Shown: one piece after another, positions 26,748 to 34,202 of the stretch
Layout: the number at the start of each line of letters is the position of its first letter
Position numbering within the stretch: the stretch's first letter is position 1
Assembly (NCBI GenBank): GCA_035652815.1
Contig: DASRDB010000019.1
Location: forward strand, 558,001-622,000
Origin: DASRDB01 sp035652815
GTDB taxonomy: Bacteria; Chloroflexota; Ktedonobacteria; Ktedonobacterales; Ktedonobacteraceae
Direction: 5' to 3'
DNA length: 64,000 bases
Translations under genes and position numbers: made by a program
The notes under the pieces: model-generated
The model's input: the letters and a program-made list of their open reading frames with translations, nothing else
What the model was told of the DNA's origin: nothing
Database searches by the model: none

Positions 26748-27342
26748 TTACGTGAGTTTCGCCAGCCATACATGCCCAGGATGGACAAGAGCAAGGGACT
26801 GAGCCAGCCATTGGCGACTCTTCTCATCAAGAACTGGGAGTGTGCTGGCGAAATCCGCCTTATCTTTGGGACGCAGCCCTTTGGCTTTGTAGAGCAATTG
26901 AATTTCTGGAGCAAGGTAGGGAATGCCATCCTTGTTCACTCGTCTCAAAGTAGATAAAGAACCACGAATTTGTGGAGCCCGGCGAAAGATCCATTCGTCA
27001 AGGAAGGTATTTGTGACCATCAATTGGAGAGTCCAGGAATCGCTTTCGTATGGACGGCACCAGATATCGTGGACTGAAGCTGGGAGAGGTGCGTCCTGTT
27101 TCCATTCCTGGAATGGCCAGGAATCAGGTAACAGCTCTGGATGAGCTTCTTGAACATCCCAGCCCTGCAAATGGGCGCGAATCTCGCGCTGATTCCGGCG
27201 CAGAAAGACGACATCAATATCCTCATGCTCTCATGTTTTTTCTCCGCGGAAGAGATCGATAGCCCATCCACTGGCAATCCACCAGGGAACCGTGAGCGTC
27301 GAAAAGAACCTCGCAACTTCCTCTGGTTGTCAGGGTTGTCAT
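26748..27342 (-). pseudogene. aminoglycoside-nucleotidyltransferase-like gene, inactivated
   Basis: Reading the minus strand from 27342 gives MTTLT, then a one-base shift is needed to continue as PEEVARFFSTLTVPWWIASG with AIDLFRGEKT. An in-frame TGA at 27231-27233 interrupts it, after which EHEDIDVVFLRRNQREIRAH and GWDVQEAHPELL continue in frame to 26748, including EIQLLYKAKGLRPKDKADF. The context KT-stop-EHEDIDV suggests an Arg codon CGA became TGA. This is the domain of the PF10706-type aminoglycoside adenylyltransferase-like family. Two lesions make it a pseudogene rather than a translated enzyme. Readthrough is possible but not suggested. Confidence 0.8.
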
Positions 27343-27642
27343 GCCCCAAAATGATTCGTCTCATTTGTCATAATACGCCTACCAGGTAAACTGATCTAAT
27401 TCATCCCCATTCCCATACTCTTTCCAGTACAATCAATACCGGCATTTTTCAGAAGGAGGAACGCGACTGTTTTCAAAAATGTGTTTAAACATATGCATTT
27501 CCCTGGACGACTCGCAACCGTCGCACAATGGCAGACTGGTTACTCTACCGCAAATCGATCTTAAAGGGTACACGATCCGCTCTCACCCCTTCAGGAAGGT
27601 TAATTGGGATCAGGCTCATTGTCCTTAATGAAAGCGCTTGGT

Positions 27643-27700
27643 TGTTGATTCCTCGTTGCTTATGCTATACTGGTTGCACACTAGCGAATAAACGCTAGTA
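27643..27700 (+). promoter_or_regulatory. extended -10 promoter with a palindromic operator
   Basis: TTGTTG (27643-27648) and TATACT (27667-27672), 18 bp apart, carry a TGC extension just before the -10. The expected start falls at 27679-27681, exactly where a perfect inverted repeat ACTAGCG-AATAAA-CGCTAGT (27681-27700) begins. This is the classic place for a repressor site and implies autorepression by the GntR protein. The 388-bp gap from 27343 to 27730 holds nothing else I recognise. Confidence 0.7.
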
Positions 27701-27730
27701 CTAGGCGTAAAAGGAAGGATCGTAGCAGCG

Positions 27731-28474
27731 ATGGCGAAGTCCAATCAGGTAGAGACGATTAGCAACACCATTCGAGAGCAGATACTGGCAGGAGCCTTTA
27801 AGCCCTACAATGTGTTACCAACGAGGCGGGCGTTGGCAGAACAATTTCATACGACGCCTGATACCATTGCAAAGGTGATTGCTCTCCTGCAAAGTGAGGG
27901 ACTGGTCTCTCAAAGTGGACGCACGGTACGAGTGAATGTGCCGAGAGAGCGTATCACCACCGATGAGACCTTCCGTGATTATATGAAGGCGCAAGGAATC
28001 GACGTAGTGGTCGAGCACCTGGGAACGCCTGGGGTGATCCCCATGACGCCGGAATTAGCCAAGGCGTTTAATATGCCTGTCGGGACACCGGTTGTCGAGC
28101 GAGGGCGGCGGGAGATTGTGAATGGTGTTCCGTATCGCTACTCCAAAAAATATTATCTCGCATCGCTCGTGGATGAGGAATCGCTTCGTCAGATCCGACA
28201 AGATAAGGCTTTCAATGTACGTGATGTGATCAAGGGACAAAGGCCGCTCGCCAGAATGCATGAAGAACTCATCGCCCGTGCGATCACCACCAAAGAAGAA
28301 ATGAGCATTTTGAACGCAGCCAAGGGGACGCCAGTACTCCAACTGACCCGCATCAATTATGCCGACGATAATAGCGTGTTATGGGTCTCCCAAGTTGTTT
28401 TTATCGGAGCCTATTTTGTGAAAACCTACGATTACAAACCTGGGGAGGAACCGATCTCAGAGCCGATCATGTGA
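27731..28474 (+). CDS. GntR family transcriptional regulator with UTRA domain
   Basis: A 247-residue regulator. The N-terminal ~70 residues are the winged HTH (NTIREQILAGAFKPYNVLPTRRALAEQF, DTIAKVIALLQSEGLVSQSG cut here for length). Residues about 85-235 form a UTRA ligand-binding domain (TPVVERGRREIVNGVPYRYS, GTPVLQLTRINYADD). Such proteins bind small ligands and repress nearby genes; KorSA of actinobacterial integrative elements has the same build. It reads in the same direction as two small ORFs and a TnpB gene. AAGGAAGG is 11 nt before the ATG. An operator-like palindrome overlaps its start site. Confidence 0.85.
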   Translation: MAKSNQVETISNTIREQILAGAFKPYNVLPTRRALAEQFHTTPDTIAKVIALLQSEGLVSQSGRTVRVNVPRERITTDETFRDYMKAQGIDVVVEHLGTPGVIPMTPELAKAFNMPVGTPVVERGRREIVNGVPYRYSKKYYLASLVDEESLRQIRQDKAFNVRDVIKGQRPLARMHEELIARAITTKEEMSILNAAKGTPVLQLTRINYADDNSVLWVSQVVFIGAYFVKTYDYKPGEEPISEPIM

Positions 28475-28502
28475 ACTGACTACTAACCGGTTCAAATAAG
28501 TA

Positions 28503-28556
28503 GCATAAAACAACTAGCGGTAAAAACCTTGACTTTTACCGCTAGTTGTTTTATGC
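28503..28556. repeat. 23-bp perfect hairpin with the same half-sites as the GntR operator
   Basis: The segments at 28503-28525 and 28534-28556 are perfect inverted repeats of 23 bp around an 8-nt loop. They contain ACTAGCG (28513-28519) and CGCTAGT (28540-28546), the same half-sites as the operator at 27681-27700. It may act both as a terminator for the GntR gene and as a second GntR site controlling the downstream small ORFs. Confidence 0.6.
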
Positions 28557-28693
28557 TTGGAAGAGAGGTACTTAGAGCAGATACAGACAGGAGGTGATAC
28601 CGTACTAGCCCGTCGCGGAGTAGGCAACAGGCTAGCGAGCGAGAACGCTTACCACCGTTGTTAGTGTAGCATTGTTCTCAGTAGCAGTATGGC

Positions 28694-29029
28694 ATGGACA
28701 AGAGAGAGCGTCAAGCAAGAAAGGCTAGAGCAATGGCAGAACGAGAGACGCTTACTGTAGGAAACAACACCATTGATGCGGAAAACGACTTTGCTTCCGG
28801 CTATTGTAACGGTAGTCTCTACTACTACGACAAGAATCACCAACTCCCGCACCCTTTGAAGAGTGAGGCAATCAGCCGCTTCATGCTTGATAACCTGCAT
28901 GACACACGCGCTAGTGTTCACTGGAATGCTGGATTCGTGTGTGGCTGGCTGGCGGCGATGTGTGAAAACAATCCTGAGTACTTCTTTACCAGCATTTCCT
29001 TACCGGCCTCTGTTCCGGTAGAGGCATAG
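28694..29029 (+). CDS. small protein of unknown function
   Basis: A 111-residue soluble product with a basic N-terminus (MDKRERQARKARAMAERE), a FASGYCNGSLYYYDKN segment and a C-terminal WNAGFVCGWLAAMCEN segment. I do not recognise the family. Its aromatic and glycine pattern is weakly like that of the small protein at 32612-32968. ATG 28694 has no clear ribosome site; ATG 28733, behind GAAAGG, is a reasonable alternative start. It precedes another small ORF by 20 nt and a TnpB gene. Confidence 0.6.
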   Translation: MDKRERQARKARAMAERETLTVGNNTIDAENDFASGYCNGSLYYYDKNHQLPHPLKSEAISRFMLDNLHDTRASVHWNAGFVCGWLAAMCENNPEYFFTSISLPASVPVEA

Positions 29030-29049
29030 CCACAAGGAGAGAAAGCGAC

Positions 29050-29703
29050 ATGACCACACCCCTACGCATTACCTCACACATCCAGATAATCCCGCTGCTC
29101 GACATCCAACATCCCCCCTTTGAAAAGCTCTACCGTGACGGTGTGTACTGGTCGCTCTTCACAGTTCGCTGCGCGAACCCCCTGAGCGACCGCTATATGC
29201 TCGAAAATATCCGCGCTATCCTCAATGAAACCGATGTAGACGGCCAGTACGCTTACTGGTTGCCCTACATCGGGTTTCATCTCGGTAGAATGCATGGGGC
29301 TATCCTGTCGGCACAAACTGGACACGTCCGACAGGGTATCACCGCCCTTGCCTGCTTCGTGGATGCCGATGCCAAATGGGGTTATGATGTCGGGCGACAC
29401 TGGTACTTTATCGATGCACTCGTTGAGCAACCCGACAACCGAACGTATACCGATGCCAGCCTGATTGAGCGGTTACAAGAGCTAGAACGCGAATCGCTCG
29501 GCTTCCATCAAGGGGAAAGCACATGGTACTACGCTTATGGCTGTATCCTGGGAGAGTTGAGCGGTCAACTGTTCCCTGCTACCAGTGAGGAATACGCCCG
29601 GTGGGAAGCAGAAGACCGTCGAGTGCTGGCAGAGTACGAGCAAGAGAGACGCCAGCCACGCTATACCGACCTTGTGCCTGACCTGGTACCGGAGGTGAGC
29701 TAG
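29050..29703 (+). CDS. protein of unknown function in a TnpB module
   Basis: A 217-residue product, cytosolic by composition, with an N-terminal beta-rich region (LRITSHIQIIPLLDIQHPPF), a central helical region (GFHLGRMHGAILSAQTGHVRQG) and an acidic/aromatic C-terminus. No domain is recognised. AAGGAGAG at 29034-29041 supports ATG 29050. It lies between a small ORF and a TnpB gene and probably shares their transcript. A role linked to the mobile element is only suggested by position. Confidence 0.65.
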   Translation: MTTPLRITSHIQIIPLLDIQHPPFEKLYRDGVYWSLFTVRCANPLSDRYMLENIRAILNETDVDGQYAYWLPYIGFHLGRMHGAILSAQTGHVRQGITALACFVDADAKWGYDVGRHWYFIDALVEQPDNRTYTDASLIERLQELERESLGFHQGESTWYYAYGCILGELSGQLFPATSEEYARWEAEDRRVLAEYEQERRQPRYTDLVPDLVPEVS

Positions 29704-29774
29704 CACTATGGGGAGAGGCAGGGCAGATACTGGTGCTGACTCTGCCTCTCCTGCCAGCCACAGGAGATCATCCC

Positions 29775-31004
29775 ATGTTGCTGTGTAGAAAGATCAAAAT
29801 TGAAGTCAGTCCACGAGACGCCGAGGCACTAGAATTCATGCAGGCCAAGTGTCGGGGACTGTACAACTGGTTGGTCATGCGCCTGAAGAACGGGGAACGC
29901 TGGAACGTCAATCAGGTCAAGAAGACCCTCCAAGAGAGCAAGCAATATGACCCAGAGCTACGCTATGTGTATGGCAAGCTCCTGGCCGAGGTCTACTACC
30001 GACTGGACGGAGCCATGCAAGCTTTTTTTCGGCGGGTGAAAGCAGGCGAGAAGCCCGGCTTCCCTCGCGTCAAACCGCGCCATCAGTTCTTTACCCTGTG
30101 CTATCCGGCGATGTATCTGGAAGTGCAGGGGAATACTATCATCCTGCCGACAGGCGGCGGCGGCAGATATGGGCCGAAACGCTACGAGAATATCGTCGCG
30201 CATTTGACGGAAGAGCCGCCTGCCCACTTTCAGGAAGTGGCGGTATCCAGGGACGCGCGCGGCAACTACTATTGCTCGTTCGTATACGAGGATGCCGCTC
30301 AACAGGAAGACCTTCCGGGCAAGACGCACAAGAGACGGAAGAAACGCCAGCCCCGTCCCTTGCGCGATGATGGTATCGTAGCTTTTGACCTTGGCATCAA
30401 GACGCTGGCAACCGGTTACACCGACGAGGGCCGTTTCTACCACATTGGCGGCTTCAAGGGCTACCGCTGGTATAACAAGCAACTCGACAAGCTTCGCTCT
30501 AAACGCGACAAGTGCAAGAAGAAATCGCGCCGCTACATTCGTCTCTCCAAAGTGTACAAACGAGTGTCGGAACGCAAGCGGCGCAAACAACGGGACTGTC
30601 TGCATAAAGCCTCCCATCTCATCGCACACCGACTGGCTGAAAGGGCTGTGGTGCTGGGCGATCTCTCCCAACGGCAGATGGTCACGAAGAAACAAGAGGA
30701 GGAGACTCCCAAAGAAAAACGGAAGCGACAGATCCGTAATCGTCTGGTGTATAATGATTGGGGTCTCTACAGCTTTGTGCAGATGCTCACCTACAAGTGT
30801 CTGCATGTTGGGAAAGAACTGCATATTATCAGTGAACGCGATACCACCAAAACCTGTCATGTGTGCAAGCGCAAACAAGACATGCCGTTGTGGGTGCGCA
30901 CGTATCGCTGTGAGAACTGCGGCTTGGTGATGGACCGTGACGAGAACAGCGCGGTCAACATCTATGAGCGGTTCCTTGCCCGGCTGGGGCCACACACTCT
31001 TTAG
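29775..31004 (+). CDS. TnpB (IS200/IS605 OrfB-like) with altered RuvC-II site
   Basis: A 409-residue RNA-guided nuclease relative. The RuvC-I Asp is in VAFDLGIKT (D205), and the zinc finger TCHVCKRK...CENCG and RuvC-III DRDENSAVNI (D389) are present. The RuvC-II motif, normally V-I-x-E-D-L, reads VVLGDLSQ, with Gly295 in place of the Glu. A Glu at 354 (ISERDTTKTC) lies where some TnpB groups have a relocated catalytic Glu. It is either a nuclease with a rearranged site or a nuclease-dead TnpB. ATG 29775 is chosen because CAGGAGA precedes it; the frame opens at 29733. No tnpA is nearby. Its 3' end is followed by a hairpin at 31016-31036. Confidence 0.85.
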   Translation: MLLCRKIKIEVSPRDAEALEFMQAKCRGLYNWLVMRLKNGERWNVNQVKKTLQESKQYDPELRYVYGKLLAEVYYRLDGAMQAFFRRVKAGEKPGFPRVKPRHQFFTLCYPAMYLEVQGNTIILPTGGGGRYGPKRYENIVAHLTEEPPAHFQEVAVSRDARGNYYCSFVYEDAAQQEDLPGKTHKRRKKRQPRPLRDDGIVAFDLGIKTLATGYTDEGRFYHIGGFKGYRWYNKQLDKLRSKRDKCKKKSRRYIRLSKVYKRVSERKRRKQRDCLHKASHLIAHRLAERAVVLGDLSQRQMVTKKQEEETPKEKRKRQIRNRLVYNDWGLYSFVQMLTYKCLHVGKELHIISERDTTKTCHVCKRKQDMPLWVRTYRCENCGLVMDRDENSAVNIYERFLARLGPHTL

Positions 31005-31015
31005 CGAGTGCGGTG

Positions 31016-31036
31016 TGCTGCATGAGCAGTGCAGCA
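31016..31036 (+). other. hairpin after the first TnpB (possible element end)
   Basis: TGCTGCA (31016-31022) pairs with TGCAGCA (31030-31036) 12 nt past the TnpB stop. Such stems form the end of IS200/IS605-type right ends and the last stem of the guide RNA. The SnoaL-like gene starts 40 nt further on, so the element end must lie in 31037-31060. Confidence 0.4.
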
Positions 31037-31203
31037 ATCAATACGTTTAAATACGTTTTGAAAGGCAGAAGTACAATGACTAAACTCGAAACCGTTCACG
31101 CCTTTGCTGATGCTTTAGAGGCACAGGACTTTGACAAAGCCGCCTCCTATCTGTCCGATGACTTTGTATTCGCTGGCCCAGTTCCTCAGCCTGTTGGCAA
31201 AAA

Positions 31204-32559
31204 TCAACGACCTCCGGTCTGAGACCGAAGGCTTTTTATTACCTCTGGACTCCACCGCAACTCGGAGTACCTTCGCAGGCGCTCCGCTTTGGCTTCCTTG
31301 TCCGAGGCATCAGGGACGATTGACAAGCGCACCGTCCTGATCCAGTCCTGCCGGACCAGGAGCGTTCTCAAGATCACATTTCTCGCGCCAATCAGATCAG
31401 CGTGCAGCGTGTAATGACAGTGCTGGCAGACAAAGAGCAATCCCTTGCGAGGGCGGTTCGCATCGGCAATATGCCCACATGCGGGACAGGTTTTCGAGGT
31501 GTAATCTGCATCCACCCTGATGGCCAGTGATCCCGCCAGCGCGGCCTTATAGCTGAGAAGCGCTTGCAATTCGGCAAAGGACCATTGGGAGTAGACCCGA
31601 TTGGCTTTGCGTGCCTTTGGCGAGACCGGTTCCGTTCCTTTGCCGTTCTTCTTGCGCTTGCGTTTCTTGCGCTTTGTACGTTCCCTGATATCAGTGAGGT
31701 TCTCCAGCCCGAGAAGCGCGTGTGGGTGTGCTGTGATGATCTGTTTGGCGATGCAATGGTTGGCTTGCAGTTTCAACCGTCTCTCTCGTTGTTCGATGCG
31801 CCGCAAGCGACGTTTCGCGCCACGAGTGCCTTTTTTCTGCAAGCGTTTGCGTAAGCGGGCGTAATGGTTGGCCTGGTGTCGAATTCGTTTCCCTGAGTGA
31901 AAGCTGACCCTGCCTGTCGAGGTCGAGGTGACGGCGAGATAGCGGATACCCACATCGACCCCGACGACTTCGCTCAGTTGCGCAGGCGTTGGGTCTGGAA
32001 GATCGATGGTCAAGGAGACCAGCAAATAGAACCGTTTCTTTGGCCGATCATACCACAATTTGGCATCCCCAATGCAGGCCTCGTGTTGAATGAAGGCCGT
32101 ATGCTTGTCGTAGCCCTGGTAGGGTACACTGATGCGCCCGTTCAGGGTGCCAATGCTGACCTGCTGATCTTTCTGAAAGGTGTAATCCCGTTTATAGGTG
32201 TACTGCACAGTGGGGGAACTGTAGTGCGGTGGCTGATCCAGGCCCTTGAAGCGTTTTTTTGTGATCTTGGCCCGGCGATGCGCTGCATTCTTTAAGAGCT
32301 TCGTCCAGAGTCCTTTGTAGGTTGCCGCCACCTGCCGCTCGACGCTACAGGCCAGTTGCGAGGGCAGATGATAGCGAGCGCGCAACTCGGTATACATGCC
32401 TTTATGCAGTCGGGTGACATTGCTGGTTTTGTCACAAGAGAAGGCATAACGACTCACCGCATTGAGGGCATCCCGGTAGGCCAGTTGGGTCTGGCGTAAT
32501 GCCTCAAACTGCTCTTTTGTGGGGATGAGCTTGAGTTCCGCGGTGATGATCTGTTGCAT
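31204..32559 (-). CDS. TnpB (IS200/IS605 OrfB-like)
   Basis: A 451-residue TnpB with all catalytic residues: VVGVDVGIRYLAV (D202), ALLGLENLTDI (E286) and LHADLIGARN (D388). The zinc finger is TCPACG...CQHCH. A ~60-residue tail after RuvC-III ends in SLRSQTGGR. It is a guide-RNA directed nuclease expected to cut at the empty donor site and help element retention. ATG 32559 is chosen because AGGAAGGAAC precedes it; the frame runs back to 32688 over the palindrome at 32581-32601. It belongs to a different subfamily from the other two TnpBs here (N-terminus and length differ). Confidence 0.9.
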   Translation of the reverse strand: MQQIITAELKLIPTKEQFEALRQTQLAYRDALNAVSRYAFSCDKTSNVTRLHKGMYTELRARYHLPSQLACSVERQVAATYKGLWTKLLKNAAHRRAKITKKRFKGLDQPPHYSSPTVQYTYKRDYTFQKDQQVSIGTLNGRISVPYQGYDKHTAFIQHEACIGDAKLWYDRPKKRFYLLVSLTIDLPDPTPAQLSEVVGVDVGIRYLAVTSTSTGRVSFHSGKRIRHQANHYARLRKRLQKKGTRGAKRRLRRIEQRERRLKLQANHCIAKQIITAHPHALLGLENLTDIRERTKRKKRKRKKNGKGTEPVSPKARKANRVYSQWSFAELQALLSYKAALAGSLAIRVDADYTSKTCPACGHIADANRPRKGLLFVCQHCHYTLHADLIGARNVILRTLLVRQDWIRTVRLSIVPDASDKEAKAERLRRYSELRWSPEVIKSLRSQTGGR

Positions 32560-32580
32560 GTTGTTCCTTCCTGAGAAAGG

Positions 32581-32601
32581 GATGGGAGACCGTCTCCCAT
32601 C
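32581..32601. repeat. perfect 10-bp palindrome upstream of TnpB
   Basis: GATGGGAGAC-C-GTCTCCCATC lies between the small ORF's stop and the TnpB start on the minus strand. It could be an internal terminator/attenuator lowering tnpB expression, or the left-end hairpin of a shorter IS comprising tnpB alone. Confidence 0.5.
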
Positions 32602-32611
32602 CCTGGGTATC

Positions 32612-32968
32612 TTACGCTGGGACCGTTCTACGAAGCTCTTCTGGTTGGGCTTGCGCTTTCCGGTAACGCGCTGCTTCATCGGGGGCAAGTGGGCCAGCCA
32701 CGTAACCGACGAGATAACCCAAGTATTCAGGAAGATGCTCCGTTCCCATCTCGTCGAAGTGATAGCGTCCGTGTTCGTCTGGCATGATAACCAGGCGAAG
32801 CACTTCTTCGACGTTCAACTCTACCGCGTGTTGTGGTTCTTCTGGATTGCGTCCATTTTCTCCGTAAATGTCGGCGAAATACCACTCTCTGGCAGCCAGA
32901 AATCCTTTCCGAAAAGCCTCGTTGTCGAGAACGAGGGCAATAGTTCCCCATTGGACTTTTTCAGGCAT
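32612..32968 (-). CDS. small protein of unknown function in a TnpB module
   Basis: A 118-residue acidic, probably cytosolic product (MPEKVQWGTIALVLDNEAF start). It has FRKGFLAAREWYFADIY and a C-terminal EYLGYLVGYVAGPLAPDEAA. I do not recognise the family. The spacing of a FxxGF...WYF segment and a later GYLVGYVAG segment loosely mirrors the 111-residue protein at 28694. ATG 32968 follows AAAGGAAG; the frame is open to 33043. It precedes tnpB by 52 nt on the same strand and has its own promoter at 33158-33185. Confidence 0.65.
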   Translation of the reverse strand: MPEKVQWGTIALVLDNEAFRKGFLAAREWYFADIYGENGRNPEEPQHAVELNVEEVLRLVIMPDEHGRYHFDEMGTEHLPEYLGYLVGYVAGPLAPDEAARYRKAQAQPEELRRTVPA

Positions 32969-33068
32969 CGTGCCGCTTCCTTTCTTGACACTGATGCTCT
33001 TCTGTGCGCTCAATAGGCACAGAGAACAGAACGAACTTTTCAAAGGGGTTGGCTGTTCTCACTGTTTA

Positions 33069-33107
33069 GACTCTGCCGTCTTCCACACGGCAGAGTCAAC
33101 TTTTTCT
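33069..33107 (+). terminator. stem-loop with T-run between divergent genes
   Basis: GACTCTGCCGT (33069-33079) pairs with ACGGCAGAGTC (33087-33097), and AACTTTTTCT follows on the plus strand. No plus-strand gene ends here, so it may block antisense reading, or be an RNA structure in the leader of the minus-strand small ORF. Confidence 0.45.
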
Positions 33108-33157
33108 GCCTCCTTTCGGTTATAAAAGTTTTATGGCAAAAATCTTTCTTAAATGGA

Positions 33158-33240
33158 AGTATACGCGGATTTTGGCAAAAGTCAAGACTTTACGCGCCAA
33201 TTTTCAAACCTTTGACTCTACAAGCGGATTTATGTATAAT
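33158..33240. promoter_or_regulatory. divergent promoters with shared boxes
   Basis: On the plus strand TTGACT (33212-33217) and TATAAT (33235-33240) are 17 bp apart and drive the HTH gene. On the minus strand TTGACT (33185-33180) and TATACT (33163-33158) are 16 bp apart and drive the small ORF and tnpB. The spacer of each promoter contains GCGGATTT (33165-33172 and 33224-33231), a likely binding box of the HTH protein. Both promoters are near consensus. Confidence 0.75.
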
Positions 33241-33274
33241 TGGCTCAATCCTAAATAGTTTGTGAGGATATGCC

Positions 33275-33472
33275 ATGACGACGAACGAATGGCTGACGGT
33301 TGAAGAAATCGCCCAAGAACTTAAGCTTCACCCCGACACAATTCGAGAATATATCCGCAAAAAGCAGCTTCCGGCGTTTCGATTTGGTACGAACTATCGA
33401 GTCAAGCGAGTGGATTATGAGAAGTTTGTCCAAGATCGTGCCACTAACCCTGACCGCTACCAAGACAGATAA
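33275..33472 (+). CDS. excisionase-like HTH protein
   Basis: A 65-residue winged-helix protein of the MerR/Xis-like 'helix-turn-helix domain, excisionase family' type: WLTVEEIAQELKLHPDTIRE, then RKKQLPAFRFGTNYRVKRVD, with the YEKFVQDR tail. Such proteins bind DNA as regulators or recombination directionality factors. It is divergent from the small ORF/tnpB pair, with GAGGAT before the ATG. No integrase is in the window, so a regulatory role on the module is more likely. A rho-independent terminator follows. Confidence 0.85.
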   Translation: MTTNEWLTVEEIAQELKLHPDTIREYIRKKQLPAFRFGTNYRVKRVDYEKFVQDRATNPDRYQDR

Positions 33473-33507
33473 GAAGTAGCATATTTCTCTAGCACTCTGG
33501 CACTGGC

Positions 33508-33533
33508 AAAAAGGGCAATTAATGCTCTTTTTG
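33508..33533 (+). terminator. terminator of the HTH gene
   Basis: AAAAAGGGC (33508-33516) pairs with GCTCTTTTT (33524-33532) including one G-U pair, and the right arm ends in five T's. It lies 36 nt after the HTH stop and shortly before the SnoaL fragment restarts. Confidence 0.6.
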
Positions 33534-33773
33534 TTACGATGGAGTGAGAAGAGCAGAAATGTACATCTATACATCGAGAGTAGGGAATGCCGCCAATTCC
33601 GCCTACGGGCAAGCGCATCTCCCTGCCAGTGGAACATGTCGAATACACTCTCTCCGGCAACAAAATCACCAGCCTCTCCTCCGACAACGTTCCCGGTGGG
33701 GGCGTTCCCGGCGTCCTGGCTCAAATGGGCGTACCATTGCCTGCTATGTAGGCCTGTCGCTGTGGCGAAAAAC

Positions 33774-34064
33774 TTACCTGTGTAAGCCGATAGAGAGGGC
33801 ATAGCCGCCTTCTCTATCGGCCTGTTGAAACATCCCTTCTTCCAGAGCCAGCCCAAAGCCAGGTTCGTTGGGATCAAAGACCTTACCCTCGCTGATCGCA
33901 TAGCTAGAGGCATCGAGGCCAGGAGTAGTGGCCTCATCCCACTCCACGTAGAGCAGGCCGCGAATTGCTCCGGATGGGAAGACGCACGAGAGAGCCATGC
34001 GCGCCTGACCGTGCATTGCAGCCTGCAGGTCGTGGGCGTTGTCCATACAGGCAAGCCCATTCAA
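33774..34064 (-). pseudogene. C-terminal remnant of an enolase-superfamily (mandelate racemase/MLE) gene
   Basis: The minus-strand frame contains LLYVEWDEATTPGLDASSYA, EGKVFDPNEPGFGLALEE and QQADREGGYALSIGLHR before the stop, which fits the C-terminus of mandelate racemase/muconate lactonizing enzymes. Upstream of about 34064 the catalytic barrel and its metal ligands are absent, and reading frames there are broken. I call it a truncated remnant. It converges on the SnoaL fragment, and both lie beside the TnpB module, in a stretch of gene debris. Confidence 0.6.
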
Positions 34065-34202
34065 TAGAAACGATCCGCGTGTTATCGATGTTTATCACTT
34101 CGATAGTTCCCCTATTGCTTAGCCACAAGAGTTAGGAATGAAACCATTAGAGGATATGCATGTCATTCATTGGCAACTAAAGGGTTCCACTAACTATTGG
34201 GA

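Larger units (their letters stand above)
31200..33583 (-). mobile_element. TnpB module inserted in the SnoaL-like gene
   Basis: The ends are inferred from where SnoaL coding stops (about 31199) and restarts (about 33584). Inside are a minus-strand TnpB, a small ORF upstream of it, and a divergent HTH gene. The right end follows TnpB, where CCTCCGGTCT-G-AGACCGAAGG-like pairing (31211-31231) forms the final stem, inside the last codons of tnpB. For a minus-strand guide RNA, the guide would start in SnoaL sequence (TTGCCAACAGGCTGAGG). No tnpA is present, so it would move with help in trans, or it is a remnant. Confidence 0.6.
31076..33751 (+). pseudogene. SnoaL/NTF2-like gene interrupted by a TnpB module
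   Basis: The first part, 31076-31199, reads MTKLETVHAFADALEAQDF then DKAASYLSDDFVFAGP and PVGK, a typical SnoaL-like N-terminus, with AAAGGCAG before the ATG. The C-terminus resumes in the same orientation at 33584-33751: MPPIPPTGKRISLPVEHVEY, KITSLSSDNVPGGG and VLAQMGVPLPAM before TAG. Between them sits a 2.4 kb insert with three genes. About 50 middle residues are missing, so the insertion was accompanied by a deletion or later loss. The intact protein would be a ~140-residue ester cyclase/isomerase-like fold of unknown substrate. Confidence 0.8.

Noticed and set aside
27643..33583. Integrative conjugative element (GntR plus Xis-like HTH)
   Set aside because: The two regulators are like those of actinobacterial integrative elements, but there is no integrase, replication or transfer gene, and TnpB is nearer. 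It remains possible as a remnant.
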